A stretch of 64,000 bases of DNA from assembly GCF_009695905.1 (NCBI RefSeq), contig NZ_VUNA01000010.1, positions 1 through 64,000 of the forward strand. Reading direction: 5' to 3'. The translations under genes and the position numbers were made by a program. This DNA comes from Mogibacterium kristiansenii (GTDB taxonomy: Bacteria; Bacillota; Clostridia; Peptostreptococcales; Anaerovoracaceae). The notes below the pieces were generated by a model. That model saw only the letters and a list, made by a program, of their open reading frames with translations. It searched no databases and was not told the origin of the DNA. Positions 1-8,044 of this stretch are shown here, one piece after another. Numbering within the stretch: position 1 is the first letter of the stretch; each line of letters opens with the position of its first letter.

Positions 1-389
1 ACTATCCACTTCCATCAAATGAAAAAGACAGCGCAACTGTTTTGCAAAAGTAACTTCTTGTCTGGATTTGCAAATTTAAAATCCAGTGCTGCCATAACAA
101 AAGCAGAACTTACTTTTTCAATTCAGGAGCCTTCAAGCTGCTATGTGAACCGGGTTCGAAACCTCTTCTGTTTACCATCATCCTCTATTTTCACCTCGCT
201 TGTTGTGCAAAAGTGTGCTCAATAGGGCAATCTGCATAACTTTTCACACTAACTACACAAACAGAGGCACTGACGATTCTAATTGTCGCGAAATAAAACC
301 TCGTGTGAAATGGTGCTAAGTCTACCGATGGTTCATTCCATTTGGGAAAGAAATTCACTATTATGGAACCGAACATAAGGAGGAAATCT
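1..389. other. left-edge region without a supported gene
   Basis: I see no convincing gene in this stretch. A 68-codon open frame at 19-225 has no ribosome-binding site and its translation shows no recognisable domain. A T-arm-like string (GGTTCGAAACC, about 157-167) is not accompanied by the rest of a tRNA. The last 15 bases carry the AGGAGG ribosome-binding site of the following regulator. Confidence 0.5.
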
Positions 390-902
390 ATGAATCAAGA
401 AAAAACTGGGGCGTTTATTGCGGAACTTCGAAAAGAAAAAGGCCTTACCCAAGCACAACTTGCGGAGCGTTTCGGCCTTTCCAATAAAGCGGTATCCAAA
501 TGGGAAACCGGGAAAAGTCTGCCTGATGCATCCATCATGATTGACTTGTGTGACTTTCTCGGCATTACCGTAAACGAACTGTTAAGTGGTGAGAGAATTC
601 GCGTAGAAGACTACATGGAAAAAGCGGAAGAGACGATTGCGAGTGTAGTTCGAATATCACAGGAGGAAAAAGTTGCTACCTTGAAAGAACTTCGAAACCG
701 GGGATTATATTCAATCGTCATTGGGATGATTCTATTCGTCGCAGCCATTTACGCATCCTATGTTCTTAATGAACATCGAATCTATGGATTACCTCAGGCG
801 GCGACAATGGGGATGCTCGGCTTCATCGGATTGATTATTTCAAATGGAATGGTATCCATGTGGAAAAGCAATCGCCTATTGAAGGAATTTAAGAGTAAGT
901 AG
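390..902 (+). CDS. XRE-family transcriptional regulator with C-terminal membrane helices
   Basis: This 170-residue protein probably binds DNA through an N-terminal Cro/C1-type helix-turn-helix (about residues 7-61; the recognition-helix region reads LSNKAVSKWETG, as in many Firmicutes regulators). A linker of about 40 residues follows, then two hydrophobic segments near 107-126 and 136-154, so the regulator is likely tethered to the membrane. The start at 390 is chosen because AAGGAGG sits 6 bases upstream; a longer frame starting at 342 lacks a good site. It stands alone, with about 180 bases before the alcohol dehydrogenase. Its target and signal cannot be read from the sequence. Confidence 0.85.
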   Translation: MNQEKTGAFIAELRKEKGLTQAQLAERFGLSNKAVSKWETGKSLPDASIMIDLCDFLGITVNELLSGERIRVEDYMEKAEETIASVVRISQEEKVATLKELRNRGLYSIVIGMILFVAAIYASYVLNEHRIYGLPQAATMGMLGFIGLIISNGMVSMWKSNRLLKEFKSK

Positions 903-984
903 TGCAGTTCTGGGAGAGGAATGAAAGTTTTTTTACCGTCGTGAAAGTGTTCTTTATAATATACAAACAAATTCTCCAAAAGAC

Positions 985-1012
985 TTGATTATAAATTACG
1001 AAACCGTTATAC
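985..1012 (+). promoter_or_regulatory. probable sigma-A promoter of the alcohol dehydrogenase gene
   Basis: TTGATT (985-990) and TTATAC (1007-1012) are separated by 16 bases. The start codon lies about 75 bases downstream, leaving room for the palindrome at 1025-1042 just after the expected transcription start. Confidence 0.5.
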
Positions 1013-1024
1013 TTTTGTCAGAAA

Positions 1025-1042
1025 TTGATAAATAAATATCAA
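1025..1042. promoter_or_regulatory. Rex-like operator palindrome
   Basis: TTGATAAATAAATATCAA is an 18-base element with TTGATA/TATCAA arms. It resembles the TTG...CAA operators of the NADH-sensing repressor Rex, which in Clostridia often controls alcohol dehydrogenase and fermentation genes. It lies just downstream of the proposed promoter and 45 bases before the alcohol dehydrogenase start, a natural place for repression. The assignment to Rex is inference from shape and context; no rex gene is in this window. Confidence 0.45.
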
Positions 1043-1086
1043 GTTCAAAAAGGACTTTATTTCCGGTAATAGAGGTAGAAAATAAA

Positions 1087-2304
1087 ATGCAAAGATTTAC
1101 TAACCCAAGAGACATTTATCATGGCAAAGGTGCACTGGAAGTGCTGAAACAATTTGAAGGAAGGAAAGCAGTTATCTGTGTGGGCGGCGGCTCCATGAAG
1201 CGTTTCGGTTTCCTGGACAAAGCAAAGAGTTATCTGGAAGAGGCCGGAATGGAAGTTCGTGTATTTGAAGGAATCGAACCGGATCCATCCGTTAAGACCG
1301 TAATGAAGGGTGCGGCATTTATGCAGGACTTTGGTCCGGATTGGATTGTAGCAATTGGCGGCGGCTCTCCAATCGATGCGGCGAAAGCAATGTGGATTAA
1401 GTATGAATATCCGGAAGTAACTTTCGAGGATATGTGCGTGGTATTCGGACTGCCAAAGCTGCGCACCAAGGCAAAATTCTGTGCGATTTCTTCCACATCC
1501 GGAACAGCGACGGAAGTTACCGCATTCTCCATCATCACAGACTACGAAAAGGGAATTAAATATCCAATCGCCGACTTTGAGATTACCCCGGACGTTGCAA
1601 TCGTGGATCCGGAGCTAGCAGAGACCATGCCGAAGAAGCTGGTAGCTCATACCGGAATGGATGCGCTGACCCATGCGATTGAAGCTTTTGTATCCACAGT
1701 TCACAGTGATTTCACCGATGCACCGGCAATCCGTGCAATCGAGCTGATTCAGGAGAACCTGATCGATTCCTACAATGAAGATATGACCGCTCGCGACAGC
1801 ATGCACAACGCACAGTGCCTTGCCGGCATCGCGTTCTCGTCCGGCCTGCTGGGCATCGTACACTCCATGGCTCACAAGACTGGTGCTGCATTTGCGGACT
1901 ACGGTTCCCATATCATCCACGGTGCGGCGAATGCAATGTATCTGCCAAAGGTTATCGCTTACAATGCGAAGAATGAAGAAGCTAAGAAGAGATATGCCGT
2001 AATCGCAGACTACATGCACCTTGGCGGAACCACCGAAGATGAGAAGGTTGCCGCTCTGATTGAATACGTTCGCGGAATGAACGACAAACTGAACATCCCG
2101 CACTGCATTAGGAACTACGGCGGCGACAGCTATCCGACCGAACAGGGCTTCGTACCGGAAGATGTATTCCTGGAAAGACTCCCGGAAATCGCTGCAAACG
2201 CAATTCTGGATGCCTGCACCGGTTCCAACCCGAGACAGCCGAGTCAGGAAGACATGGAAAAACTGCTGAAGTGTTGCTACTACGACACCGAAGTAGATTT
2301 CTAG
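1087..2304 (+). CDS. iron-containing alcohol dehydrogenase
   Basis: This 405-residue protein belongs to the group III iron-dependent alcohol dehydrogenases, related to butanol/1,3-propanediol dehydrogenases and to the C-terminal half of AdhE. It should reduce an aldehyde to an alcohol with NAD(P)H in the cytoplasm. The nucleotide-binding GGGSPID motif lies at 91-97. By alignment to FucO from memory, the metal ligands would be D192, H196, H263 and H278 (MAHKTG and IIHGAAN motifs), so the enzyme looks intact. Length is normal. The ribosome-binding site is weak (AGAGGTAG). A Rex-like palindrome upstream suggests redox control. The exact substrate (butyraldehyde, acetaldehyde, succinate semialdehyde) cannot be decided. 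Confidence 0.92.
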   Translation: MQRFTNPRDIYHGKGALEVLKQFEGRKAVICVGGGSMKRFGFLDKAKSYLEEAGMEVRVFEGIEPDPSVKTVMKGAAFMQDFGPDWIVAIGGGSPIDAAKAMWIKYEYPEVTFEDMCVVFGLPKLRTKAKFCAISSTSGTATEVTAFSIITDYEKGIKYPIADFEITPDVAIVDPELAETMPKKLVAHTGMDALTHAIEAFVSTVHSDFTDAPAIRAIELIQENLIDSYNEDMTARDSMHNAQCLAGIAFSSGLLGIVHSMAHKTGAAFADYGSHIIHGAANAMYLPKVIAYNAKNEEAKKRYAVIADYMHLGGTTEDEKVAALIEYVRGMNDKLNIPHCIRNYGGDSYPTEQGFVPEDVFLERLPEIAANAILDACTGSNPRQPSQEDMEKLLKCCYYDTEVDF

Positions 2305-2348
2305 AATGCGTTGTATAATTCGAGACAACTTAATTCAAAATAGTCACT

Positions 2349-2399
2349 AGCAGAAAAGAACCTCCGCATTTCAATCCAATGCGGAGGTCCTTTTCTGCT
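2349..2399 (+). terminator. strong hairpin terminator after the alcohol dehydrogenase gene
   Basis: AGCAGAAAAG-A-ACCTCCGCATT pairs with AATGCGGAGGT-C-CTTTTCTGCT around a 7-base loop. The stem is over 20 base pairs, and the TTTT of the right arm can act as the U-tract. Confidence 0.85.
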
Positions 2400-2497
2400 A
2401 TTATCACTTATAAAACAAAATGCACTCGCCCCGGGCCGAACCGATCTTCCTGAGGGCGGACGTTATGCGGATAGCTGCACGCAGTGATGACATATTT

Positions 2498-2526
2498 TTG
2501 AAATATACGAGCGAATAGGCTATAAT
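2498..2526 (+). promoter_or_regulatory. probable promoter of the aminotransferase operon
   Basis: TTGAAA (2498-2503) and TATAAT (2521-2526) are spaced by 17 bases, 40 bases upstream of the start codon. Confidence 0.65.
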
Positions 2527-2566
2527 AATAAAGTTCGAGAAAAAAATTCAGAGAGAAGATTGCATT

Positions 2567-3376
2567 ATGAATGAAAGAAATATTGTTATTGTAAATGGGA
2601 ATTTGTGTGATGCGTCAGAGTACGATGCCCTGATTAATTCCCAGGAAGCGTATGCGTACGAAGTGATTCGGGTCATTGAGGGAAAACCGCTTTTCCTGGA
2701 GGATCACCTGGAGAGGCTGAAGAATACCCTGGCGGGAATCGGGATGCAATGTGATTTTACGGCGGAGTCGCTTCGGGCGGATTTCGGGCGCCTTTGCACG
2801 GCGAACGGTGTTTCGTCGGATAACGTGAAAATCATCATTTGGGAGGACACGGTGTGCATGATGTTTACCGGGGCCACCTATCCCAGCGAAGAGATGTATC
2901 GTGACGGCGTGGGCGTAGGGGTTCTGGCGGCGGTTCGGGAGAACCCACAGGTGAAGATCAGCAACTTCTGGCTGCGGGAATTCGCCAATCGCATGATTGC
3001 GGAGAACGGGTTTTTCGAGGTGATGCTGGCAAATCGGAAGGATTGCATCACGGAGGGCAGCCGATCCAATATGTTCTTCATTAAGGACGGCGTTGTGGTG
3101 ACCAGTCCGGCCGAGGGCGTTCTTCTGGGAATTACTCGTAAAAGAATCATTTCGGTGTGCGAGGAGAGCCGGGTGCCCATCGAATATCGGGAGATTCCGC
3201 GGAAGGACCTGGGGGATTTCGATGCGGCGTTTATCAGCGGAACGTCGCCGAATGTACTGCCGATTCGCTTTGTGAAAGATGAGGATCGGATGATAGAATA
3301 TGATGTGAATGATGGAACTCTGAGACGCGTGATGGCGCTGTACGACTCGGAGATTGCCGGATACCTTGGATGTTAA
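2567..3376 (+). CDS. class IV aminotransferase (branched-chain aminotransferase / aminodeoxychorismate lyase-like)
   Basis: A 269-residue PLP-dependent fold-type IV enzyme. The likely Schiff-base lysine is K130 in the VKISNFW stretch, equivalent to KSLN in D-amino-acid transaminases, and the cofactor phosphate-binding EGSRSN motif is at 163-168. Members transaminate branched-chain or D-amino acids or release 4-aminobenzoate from aminodeoxychorismate; these roles share one fold and cannot be separated here. No pabA/pabB neighbour favours the lyase role. The start is ATG 2567 after GAGAGAAG. The next gene begins 33 bases downstream on the same strand, so the two are probably co-transcribed. Confidence 0.87.
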   Translation: MNERNIVIVNGNLCDASEYDALINSQEAYAYEVIRVIEGKPLFLEDHLERLKNTLAGIGMQCDFTAESLRADFGRLCTANGVSSDNVKIIIWEDTVCMMFTGATYPSEEMYRDGVGVGVLAAVRENPQVKISNFWLREFANRMIAENGFFEVMLANRKDCITEGSRSNMFFIKDGVVVTSPAEGVLLGITRKRIISVCEESRVPIEYREIPRKDLGDFDAAFISGTSPNVLPIRFVKDEDRMIEYDVNDGTLRRVMALYDSEIAGYLGC

Positions 3377-3409
3377 GAAAGCTGTTTTTAGAGAGTACAG
3401 GAGGACGTT

Positions 3410-3862
3410 ATGAATAAGGCAGACCGAGCGGAAGAATTATTCCGCAAAGGATACAACTGCAGCCAATCGGTATTTGTGGCTTTTGCAGAGGAACTTGGAA
3501 TGAGTGAGGAAGAGGCGGCGAGAATGGCATCTCCCTTCGGTGCGGGTTTCGGCAAGCTCCGGGAAGTGTGCGGGGCCGTCTCCGGAATGACGATGGCAGC
3601 CGGTGTTCTTCGGGGATACTCCGACCCGGCAGATGCGCAAGGGAAAAAAGCACTGTATGCGCTGGTGCAGAAGATGTGCCGGGAATTTGAGGAGAAAGAG
3701 GGATCCCTCATCTGCCGCGAGCTGCTGGGACTGAAGAAGGGACAGGATTTGGAGGAGCCGGCGGTGAGAACCGAGGAGTATTACCGGAGCCGCCCTTGCG
3801 TGGGCGCCTGCCGCACTGCGGCGGAAATCGCAGAGAAATATTTGCAGAAAGAGAATGGTTAA
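3410..3862 (+). CDS. C_GCAxxG_C_C family (putative redox-active) protein
   Basis: This 150-residue protein matches the family named for its cysteine pattern: C17, the CGAVSG core at 54-59, C102 and the CVGAC pair at 130/134. Family members are small anaerobe proteins of unknown biochemical function; the conserved cysteines suggest metal or redox chemistry. Good AGGAGG 5-6 bases before ATG 3410. It follows the aminotransferase closely and precedes the double-cubane-cluster protein, itself an iron-sulphur redox system, but a functional link is not shown. Confidence 0.82.
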   Translation: MNKADRAEELFRKGYNCSQSVFVAFAEELGMSEEEAARMASPFGAGFGKLREVCGAVSGMTMAAGVLRGYSDPADAQGKKALYALVQKMCREFEEKEGSLICRELLGLKKGQDLEEPAVRTEEYYRSRPCVGACRTAAEIAEKYLQKENG

Positions 3863-3909
3863 GATACAAAAAATTAATCTAAGCACACATTTATATTGAA
3901 ATCGTGAAT

Positions 3910-3938
3910 TTGACTTCACTTTTTTCGGCGATTACAAT
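3910..3938 (+). promoter_or_regulatory. probable promoter of the double-cubane-cluster operon
   Basis: TTGACT (3910-3915) and TACAAT (3933-3938) are separated by 17 bases. Expected transcription starts near 3945, which argues against translation from an upstream in-frame ATG at 3904 and for the start at 3979. Confidence 0.6.
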
Positions 3939-3978
3939 GATCAGGGAATTTGTATCATCTGAGAAAGGATTGAATAAT

Positions 3979-5133
3979 ATGCCTAATTTAGAATTACCGA
4001 AGTCATTTGACGAATTTGTGGATGCGAGAAAAGCCGGCTTCATTCACGTAAAAGATTACGTGGAAAACGGCGGACATCTAGTCGGAATCTTCTGTTCCTA
4101 CACTCCGCTGGAACTGTTCGATGCGGCCGGCGTATGTGCGATTGGTCTGTGCGGAACCAGCAATGAGCCGATTGCGGATGCGGAGAAGGTGCTTCCGAAG
4201 AATCTATGTCCACTGATTAAAGCAAGCTACGGTTTTGCATATACGGACAAATGCCCGTATACCTACTTCTGCGACTTTATCGTTGGCGAAACCACCTGCG
4301 ACGGGAAAAAGAAGATGTTTGAACTGCTCAACGACATCAAGGAAACCTACGTAATGCAGCTTCCGCAGGGTCAGAAGAGAGCGTATGCGAAGGATATCTG
4401 GTACGAAGAAGTCAAACTCCTGAAAGAAAAGCTGGAAGAAAAATACGGTGTGGAAATTACCGACGAAAAGCTGAGAGAGGCGGCCGGAAAGAGAAACGCC
4501 CTGAGAAGAACTCAGCTGGAGCTGTACGCACTTCAGGGAATGAATCCGCCGGCATTGAAATCCACCGAGGTGATGTCCACCCTCGCTCAGGGACTCTTTC
4601 ACTTCGGCGTGGATGCACAGCATGCAACTTACCGGGCAAGGGTCGATGCGGCAAAAGCAGCATATGAAGCGGGAGAAAGACCGGTTTCCGAGAAGGCCAA
4701 GAGAATTCTCCTGACCGGCTGTCCATCCACCGGTGTTATTCAAAAGGTGGGCGTTACCATTGAGAACAACGGCGGCGTAATCGTCTGTCTGGACGACTGC
4801 GGCGGTGAACGTACCACAAAGATGATGGTAGACGAGGATGCGGACGATATTCTGAGAGCGATTTCGGACCGTTATCTGGAAATCCATTGTTCCGTTATGA
4901 CCACCAATGAGGGCCGTATCGAGAACACAAAGGAAATGTGCAAGAAGTATAACGTGGACGGCGTGGTAGAACTGGTACTTCAGGCGTGCCACACCTTCAA
5001 CGTGGAAGCAACCCGTATGCAGGAGATGTGCGACGAAGAAGGAATTCCGTACATGAAGCTGGAAACGGATTACTCCACAACCGACAGCGGTCAGATTGAA
5101 ACAAGACTTGCAGCGTTCCTGGAAATGTTATAG
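3979..5133 (+). CDS. yjiM: double-cubane-cluster protein (YjiM-like, 2-hydroxyacyl-CoA dehydratase superfamily)
   Basis: A 384-residue protein of the BcrC/BadD/HgdB superfamily, closest in length and motif layout to E. coli YjiM and the biochemically described double-cubane-cluster proteins, which reduce small molecules at an [8Fe-9S] site using electrons pushed by an ATPase. The N-terminal half is rich in candidate ligands: C39, C53, C58, C77, C92, C98 and C107 ([10 protein letters not shown] motif). It is a single subunit, unlike the paired subunits of true 2-hydroxyacyl-CoA dehydratases. The start at 3979 follows GAAAGGAT and yields the family-typical length. The partner activator follows at 5193. 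The physiological substrate is unknown. Confidence 0.87.
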   Translation: MPNLELPKSFDEFVDARKAGFIHVKDYVENGGHLVGIFCSYTPLELFDAAGVCAIGLCGTSNEPIADAEKVLPKNLCPLIKASYGFAYTDKCPYTYFCDFIVGETTCDGKKKMFELLNDIKETYVMQLPQGQKRAYAKDIWYEEVKLLKEKLEEKYGVEITDEKLREAAGKRNALRRTQLELYALQGMNPPALKSTEVMSTLAQGLFHFGVDAQHATYRARVDAAKAAYEAGERPVSEKAKRILLTGCPSTGVIQKVGVTIENNGGVIVCLDDCGGERTTKMMVDEDADDILRAISDRYLEIHCSVMTTNEGRIENTKEMCKKYNVDGVVELVLQACHTFNVEATRMQEMCDEEGIPYMKLETDYSTTDSGQIETRLAAFLEML

Positions 5134-5150
5134 ACTTTCAATAGCATCAC

Positions 5151-5180
5151 AAAGAGCAAGATTTCTCTTGCTCTTTTCTA
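5151..5180 (+). terminator. hairpin between the cluster protein and its activator
   Basis: AAAGAGCAAGA (5151-5161) pairs with TCTTGCTCTTT (5166-5176) and is followed by T-rich sequence. It sits inside the presumed operon, directly before the activator's ribosome-binding site, so it could attenuate readthrough and keep the activator less abundant than its partner. Confidence 0.6.
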
Positions 5181-5192
5181 TAGGAGAAAAAT

Positions 5193-5945
5193 ATGTATCA
5201 AGTAGGAATAGATATCGGCTCCAGTGCCGCCAAGGTGGCTGTAATCAAGGATGACGAAGTGGCAAAAACAATGCTGCTGGACACCGGGTTCAGCAGCCGA
5301 AAGGTGGCAGACAAAATCTATGAGTCATTAGCGTCCGAAGGAATTACCAAGGACAATGCGAAATACGTGGCCACCGGATACGGCCGGGTTTCCGTTCCGT
5401 ATGCGGACAATGTGGTAACGGAAATCACCTGTCACGGAAAAGGCGCAGACTACCTGTTCAAGGAAAACGGAACGGTAATCGATATCGGCGGACAGGACAC
5501 CAAGGGAATTTCTCTTAAGAGAGGGCGCGTCATGAAATTTATCATGAACGACAAATGCTCCGCGGGAACCGGCAAATTCCTGGAGGTTATGACCGGCCGG
5601 CTGGGATTGACATTGGAAGAATTGTCGGACTTGGCAAGAGAAGGAAATGAGATTTCTATCAGCTCCATGTGCACCGTGTTTGCGGAATCGGAAGTGATCA
5701 GCTTGATTGGAAAGGGGACACCGAGAGCGGATATTGCGTTTGGCGTAATCGAATCCGTCATCAACAAGGTAGTAGCATTAATTGCCCAAGTGCCGGCGGA
5801 TAAATACTTCCTCACCGGCGGACTGTGCGAGGATGACTATGTGCGGGAGCGCTTGGAGCTGGCATTAAATGCGCCGGTAAAGAGCACACCGCTGGCAAGA
5901 TATGCCGGAGCCATCGGTGCTGCAATTCTGGCAGCGGAGGAATAA
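5193..5945 (+). CDS. yjiL: ATP-dependent activator of the double-cubane-cluster protein (YjiL-like, ASKHA ATPase)
   Basis: A 250-residue acetate/sugar kinase-Hsp70-actin-fold ATPase of the BadF/BadG/BcrA/HgdC family. The phosphate-binding GIDIGSS motif is at 5-11 and DIGGQDTK at 97-104. C122 (NDKCSAGTG) and C160 (SSMCTVF) are the two cysteines that, in a homodimer, hold the bridging [4Fe-4S] cluster. The family couples ATP hydrolysis to low-potential electron injection into the partner. It lies 59 bases after the partner gene with a terminator-like hairpin between. Start ATG 5193 follows TAGGAG. Confidence 0.9.
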   Translation: MYQVGIDIGSSAAKVAVIKDDEVAKTMLLDTGFSSRKVADKIYESLASEGITKDNAKYVATGYGRVSVPYADNVVTEITCHGKGADYLFKENGTVIDIGGQDTKGISLKRGRVMKFIMNDKCSAGTGKFLEVMTGRLGLTLEELSDLAREGNEISISSMCTVFAESEVISLIGKGTPRADIAFGVIESVINKVVALIAQVPADKYFLTGGLCEDDYVRERLELALNAPVKSTPLARYAGAIGAAILAAEE

Positions 5946-5965
5946 CTGATTAAAACGGAAAAATG

Positions 5966-5996
5966 AAACCGGCATCTGAGGGGGATGCCGGTTTTG
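5966..5996 (+). terminator. terminator after the yjiM-yjiL pair
   Basis: AAACCGGCATC (5966-5976) pairs with GATGCCGGTTT (5984-5994), followed by T. Confidence 0.8.
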
Positions 5997-6105
5997 CATG
6001 AGAAAAAGCACAGATTTATCTTTTTAAATTAGCCTTTCTCTCTGTACAATAACAAAAAAAATAACAAATAAACTACAGGTAGAATCCTTTGATACCATAG
6101 GTACA

Positions 6106-6134
6106 TTGACATCATAAAGAATAGCATGTAAAAT
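6106..6134 (+). promoter_or_regulatory. probable promoter of the polysaccharide module
   Basis: Consensus TTGACA (6106-6111), a 17-base spacer and TGnTAAAAT-like -10 (TAAAAT 6129-6134). The cpsB-like start codon is about 50 bases downstream. Confidence 0.65.
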
Positions 6135-6182
6135 AAAAATACGAAAATGCATATGAATTTTCTTTGCAAAAAGGAGAGGGAT

Positions 6183-6914
6183 ATGATTGATTTTCATTGT
6201 CATGTTTTGATGGGCATTGATGATGGAAGCCGAAATTTGGAAACCTCCGCATCTATGTTGGAGGCATCGAAAACGCAAGGGGTGCAGCAGATTGTGTGTA
6301 CACCCCATTTTGATGCGGCCAAAGATCGGATGGAAGAATTCCTGATAAACCGGGATCACGCATTTCAAGTACTTCAGAAATGGATCGATGCGTCGGACGC
6401 AGTTGACATTCGGCTATATCCGGCTGCAGAGGTCTTTTTTTTCCGCCACATGAGCGAAGTGAAGGATCTGAAGAAGCTGACCATCCGGGGTACAAACGTG
6501 TTGCTTTTGGAAATGCCCTTTGATGTCTGGGAGGATTCCTACATAAGCGAGATTGAAGACCTGTGCCGCGAATATCGAGTGGTGCTGGTTCATTTAGAAC
6601 GGTATATGAACTTCAAGAATCGAAAGTATATTCGAAAGGTAATTGAAATGACGCATCGGCTGCCGCTGTACGTTCAGATTAATTGTCGATCGGTTGCAGA
6701 AGGATCGATGCGAAAAAAACTCATCAAGATGTTTCGGAACGGAGAGGCTCATTTCCTAGGGAGTGATTCTCATAACATGACTCGCCGGCCGCCGAACATG
6801 GACAGCGGTATGAAGGCGTTGGAAGACAGCCTGGGAACGGCTTTTGTGAAACAGCTGAAAGCGCAGAATCGGAAGTTTCTTCAGGATGCTCGGGACGAAG
6901 GGCACGATAAGTAA
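6183..6914 (+). CDS. cpsB: CpsB/YwqE-type tyrosine-protein phosphatase (PHP domain)
   Basis: A 243-residue PHP-fold phosphatase, expected to be manganese-dependent and to remove phosphate from the tyrosine tail of the neighbouring BY-kinase. The N-terminal DFHCHVLMGIDDG motif and the late GSDSHNM motif are the PHP metal-binding signatures. The start at 6183 is preferred over 6147 because AAGGAGAGG lies just upstream and the protein then begins MIDFHCH, as in the family. It is the first gene of a module that also holds an LCP transferase and the CpsC/CpsD pair, which supports the role. Confidence 0.87.
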   Translation: MIDFHCHVLMGIDDGSRNLETSASMLEASKTQGVQQIVCTPHFDAAKDRMEEFLINRDHAFQVLQKWIDASDAVDIRLYPAAEVFFFRHMSEVKDLKKLTIRGTNVLLLEMPFDVWEDSYISEIEDLCREYRVVLVHLERYMNFKNRKYIRKVIEMTHRLPLYVQINCRSVAEGSMRKKLIKMFRNGEAHFLGSDSHNMTRRPPNMDSGMKALEDSLGTAFVKQLKAQNRKFLQDARDEGHDK

Positions 6915-6958
6915 GAAATAGAATAGAACAAACAGATATACAGGTATGGAGTGAGTGG

Positions 6959-7981
6959 ATGAACGATAGGAACCGAAAGGCAAAATTAAACAAAAAATCC
7001 ATGGTGATGATCGGCGCAGCATTTTTGATAGTTCTGGCGGTGGCCGCCCTTATGTACTATATGGATCACCGGTCCACCGGTACAAGCGAGGGCTCCGGCA
7101 AAAAGGTCTACACCATTGACGGGGAGGAATGTTACAAAAAACAGAACATCGAGACGTACCTGTTCCTCGGTGTGGACGCTGCCGGCGACAGTAAAAATAC
7201 GAAGCAGAAAAAGAATCAATCCGTTCAATGCGATTCCGTGATTCTTCTGGTAATCGATCGGGTGAACAAAAACTTTGCCATTCTGCCGTTAGATCGGGAT
7301 GCGATGGTATCGTTGGAGATCCCGGACGAAGATGGAAACATACTGGGCGAGAATACCATGCAGCTGGCATTAGCCTATGCCTACGGAGACGGCAAAGAAC
7401 AGAGCTGTGAGCTGGCCGAGGATGCGGTTTCCGGACTGCTGCACGACCAGCGCATAGATGGATACGTGTCTTTGAGCATGGACGCTATCGGCACGGTGAA
7501 CCACCTGGTGGGCGGTGTGGATGTTACGGTAACGGATGATTTTGCCGGAGAGAGCGGCCTGGCAAGCGGTCAGACCGTACACCTGTCGGATGCTCAGGCG
7601 GAAACCTTTGTGCGCGGACGAAAGTCTGTCGGGGACGGCACCAACGAAAATCGAATGAACCGGCAGCAGACCTACATCGAGGCGCTGTATCCGGCGGTGA
7701 TTGACCATGCAAAGCAAGACAATAATTTTGTTTCAAACGCCCGCAAAAAGTTGGACAAGTACATGGTCACGAATATGACGGATTCGGATTTCAGCAAGAT
7801 TATCGAAGCACTTTCCTCCGATAAAAGAATAAACGTATCGGATATCAAGTATTCCCGTACAATCAACAAGGATACCGGTTATGCGGAAGTGGAATACGAC
7901 GAGGGGAGTCTGGAGAGCGTGATTAAGAAACTTTTCTACGAACCGGTGGAAGAGTGGCCGGATGATTCGGACGAGGAATAA
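6959..7981 (+). CDS. LytR-CpsA-Psr (LCP) family glycopolymer transferase
   Basis: A 340-residue membrane-anchored protein: positively charged N-terminus, one transmembrane helix at about 15-34, then an extracytoplasmic LCP domain. Recognisable family blocks are LFLGVDA, CDSVILLVID, LPLDRDAMV, ALAYAYG and the conserved arginine/aspartate block FVRGRKSVGDGTNENRMNRQQ. LCP enzymes transfer undecaprenyl-phosphate-linked polymers onto peptidoglycan, so this one likely attaches the polysaccharide made by this locus. The start at 6959 is preceded by a TGGAGTGAG site. It lies 44 bases after the phosphatase gene, in the same orientation. Confidence 0.88.
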   Translation: MNDRNRKAKLNKKSMVMIGAAFLIVLAVAALMYYMDHRSTGTSEGSGKKVYTIDGEECYKKQNIETYLFLGVDAAGDSKNTKQKKNQSVQCDSVILLVIDRVNKNFAILPLDRDAMVSLEIPDEDGNILGENTMQLALAYAYGDGKEQSCELAEDAVSGLLHDQRIDGYVSLSMDAIGTVNHLVGGVDVTVTDDFAGESGLASGQTVHLSDAQAETFVRGRKSVGDGTNENRMNRQQTYIEALYPAVIDHAKQDNNFVSNARKKLDKYMVTNMTDSDFSKIIEALSSDKRINVSDIKYSRTINKDTGYAEVEYDEGSLESVIKKLFYEPVEEWPDDSDEE

Positions 7982-8044
7982 TTTCAAAAGATACGGAAAG
8001 AAAGATATTGAGAGAGAACAGTTACGGAAGGAGTACACAGACAG

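Noticed and set aside
150-180. tRNA gene suggested by GGGTTCGAAACC followed by ACCA
   Set aside because: No matching acceptor strand, D-arm or anticodon arm could be found upstream.
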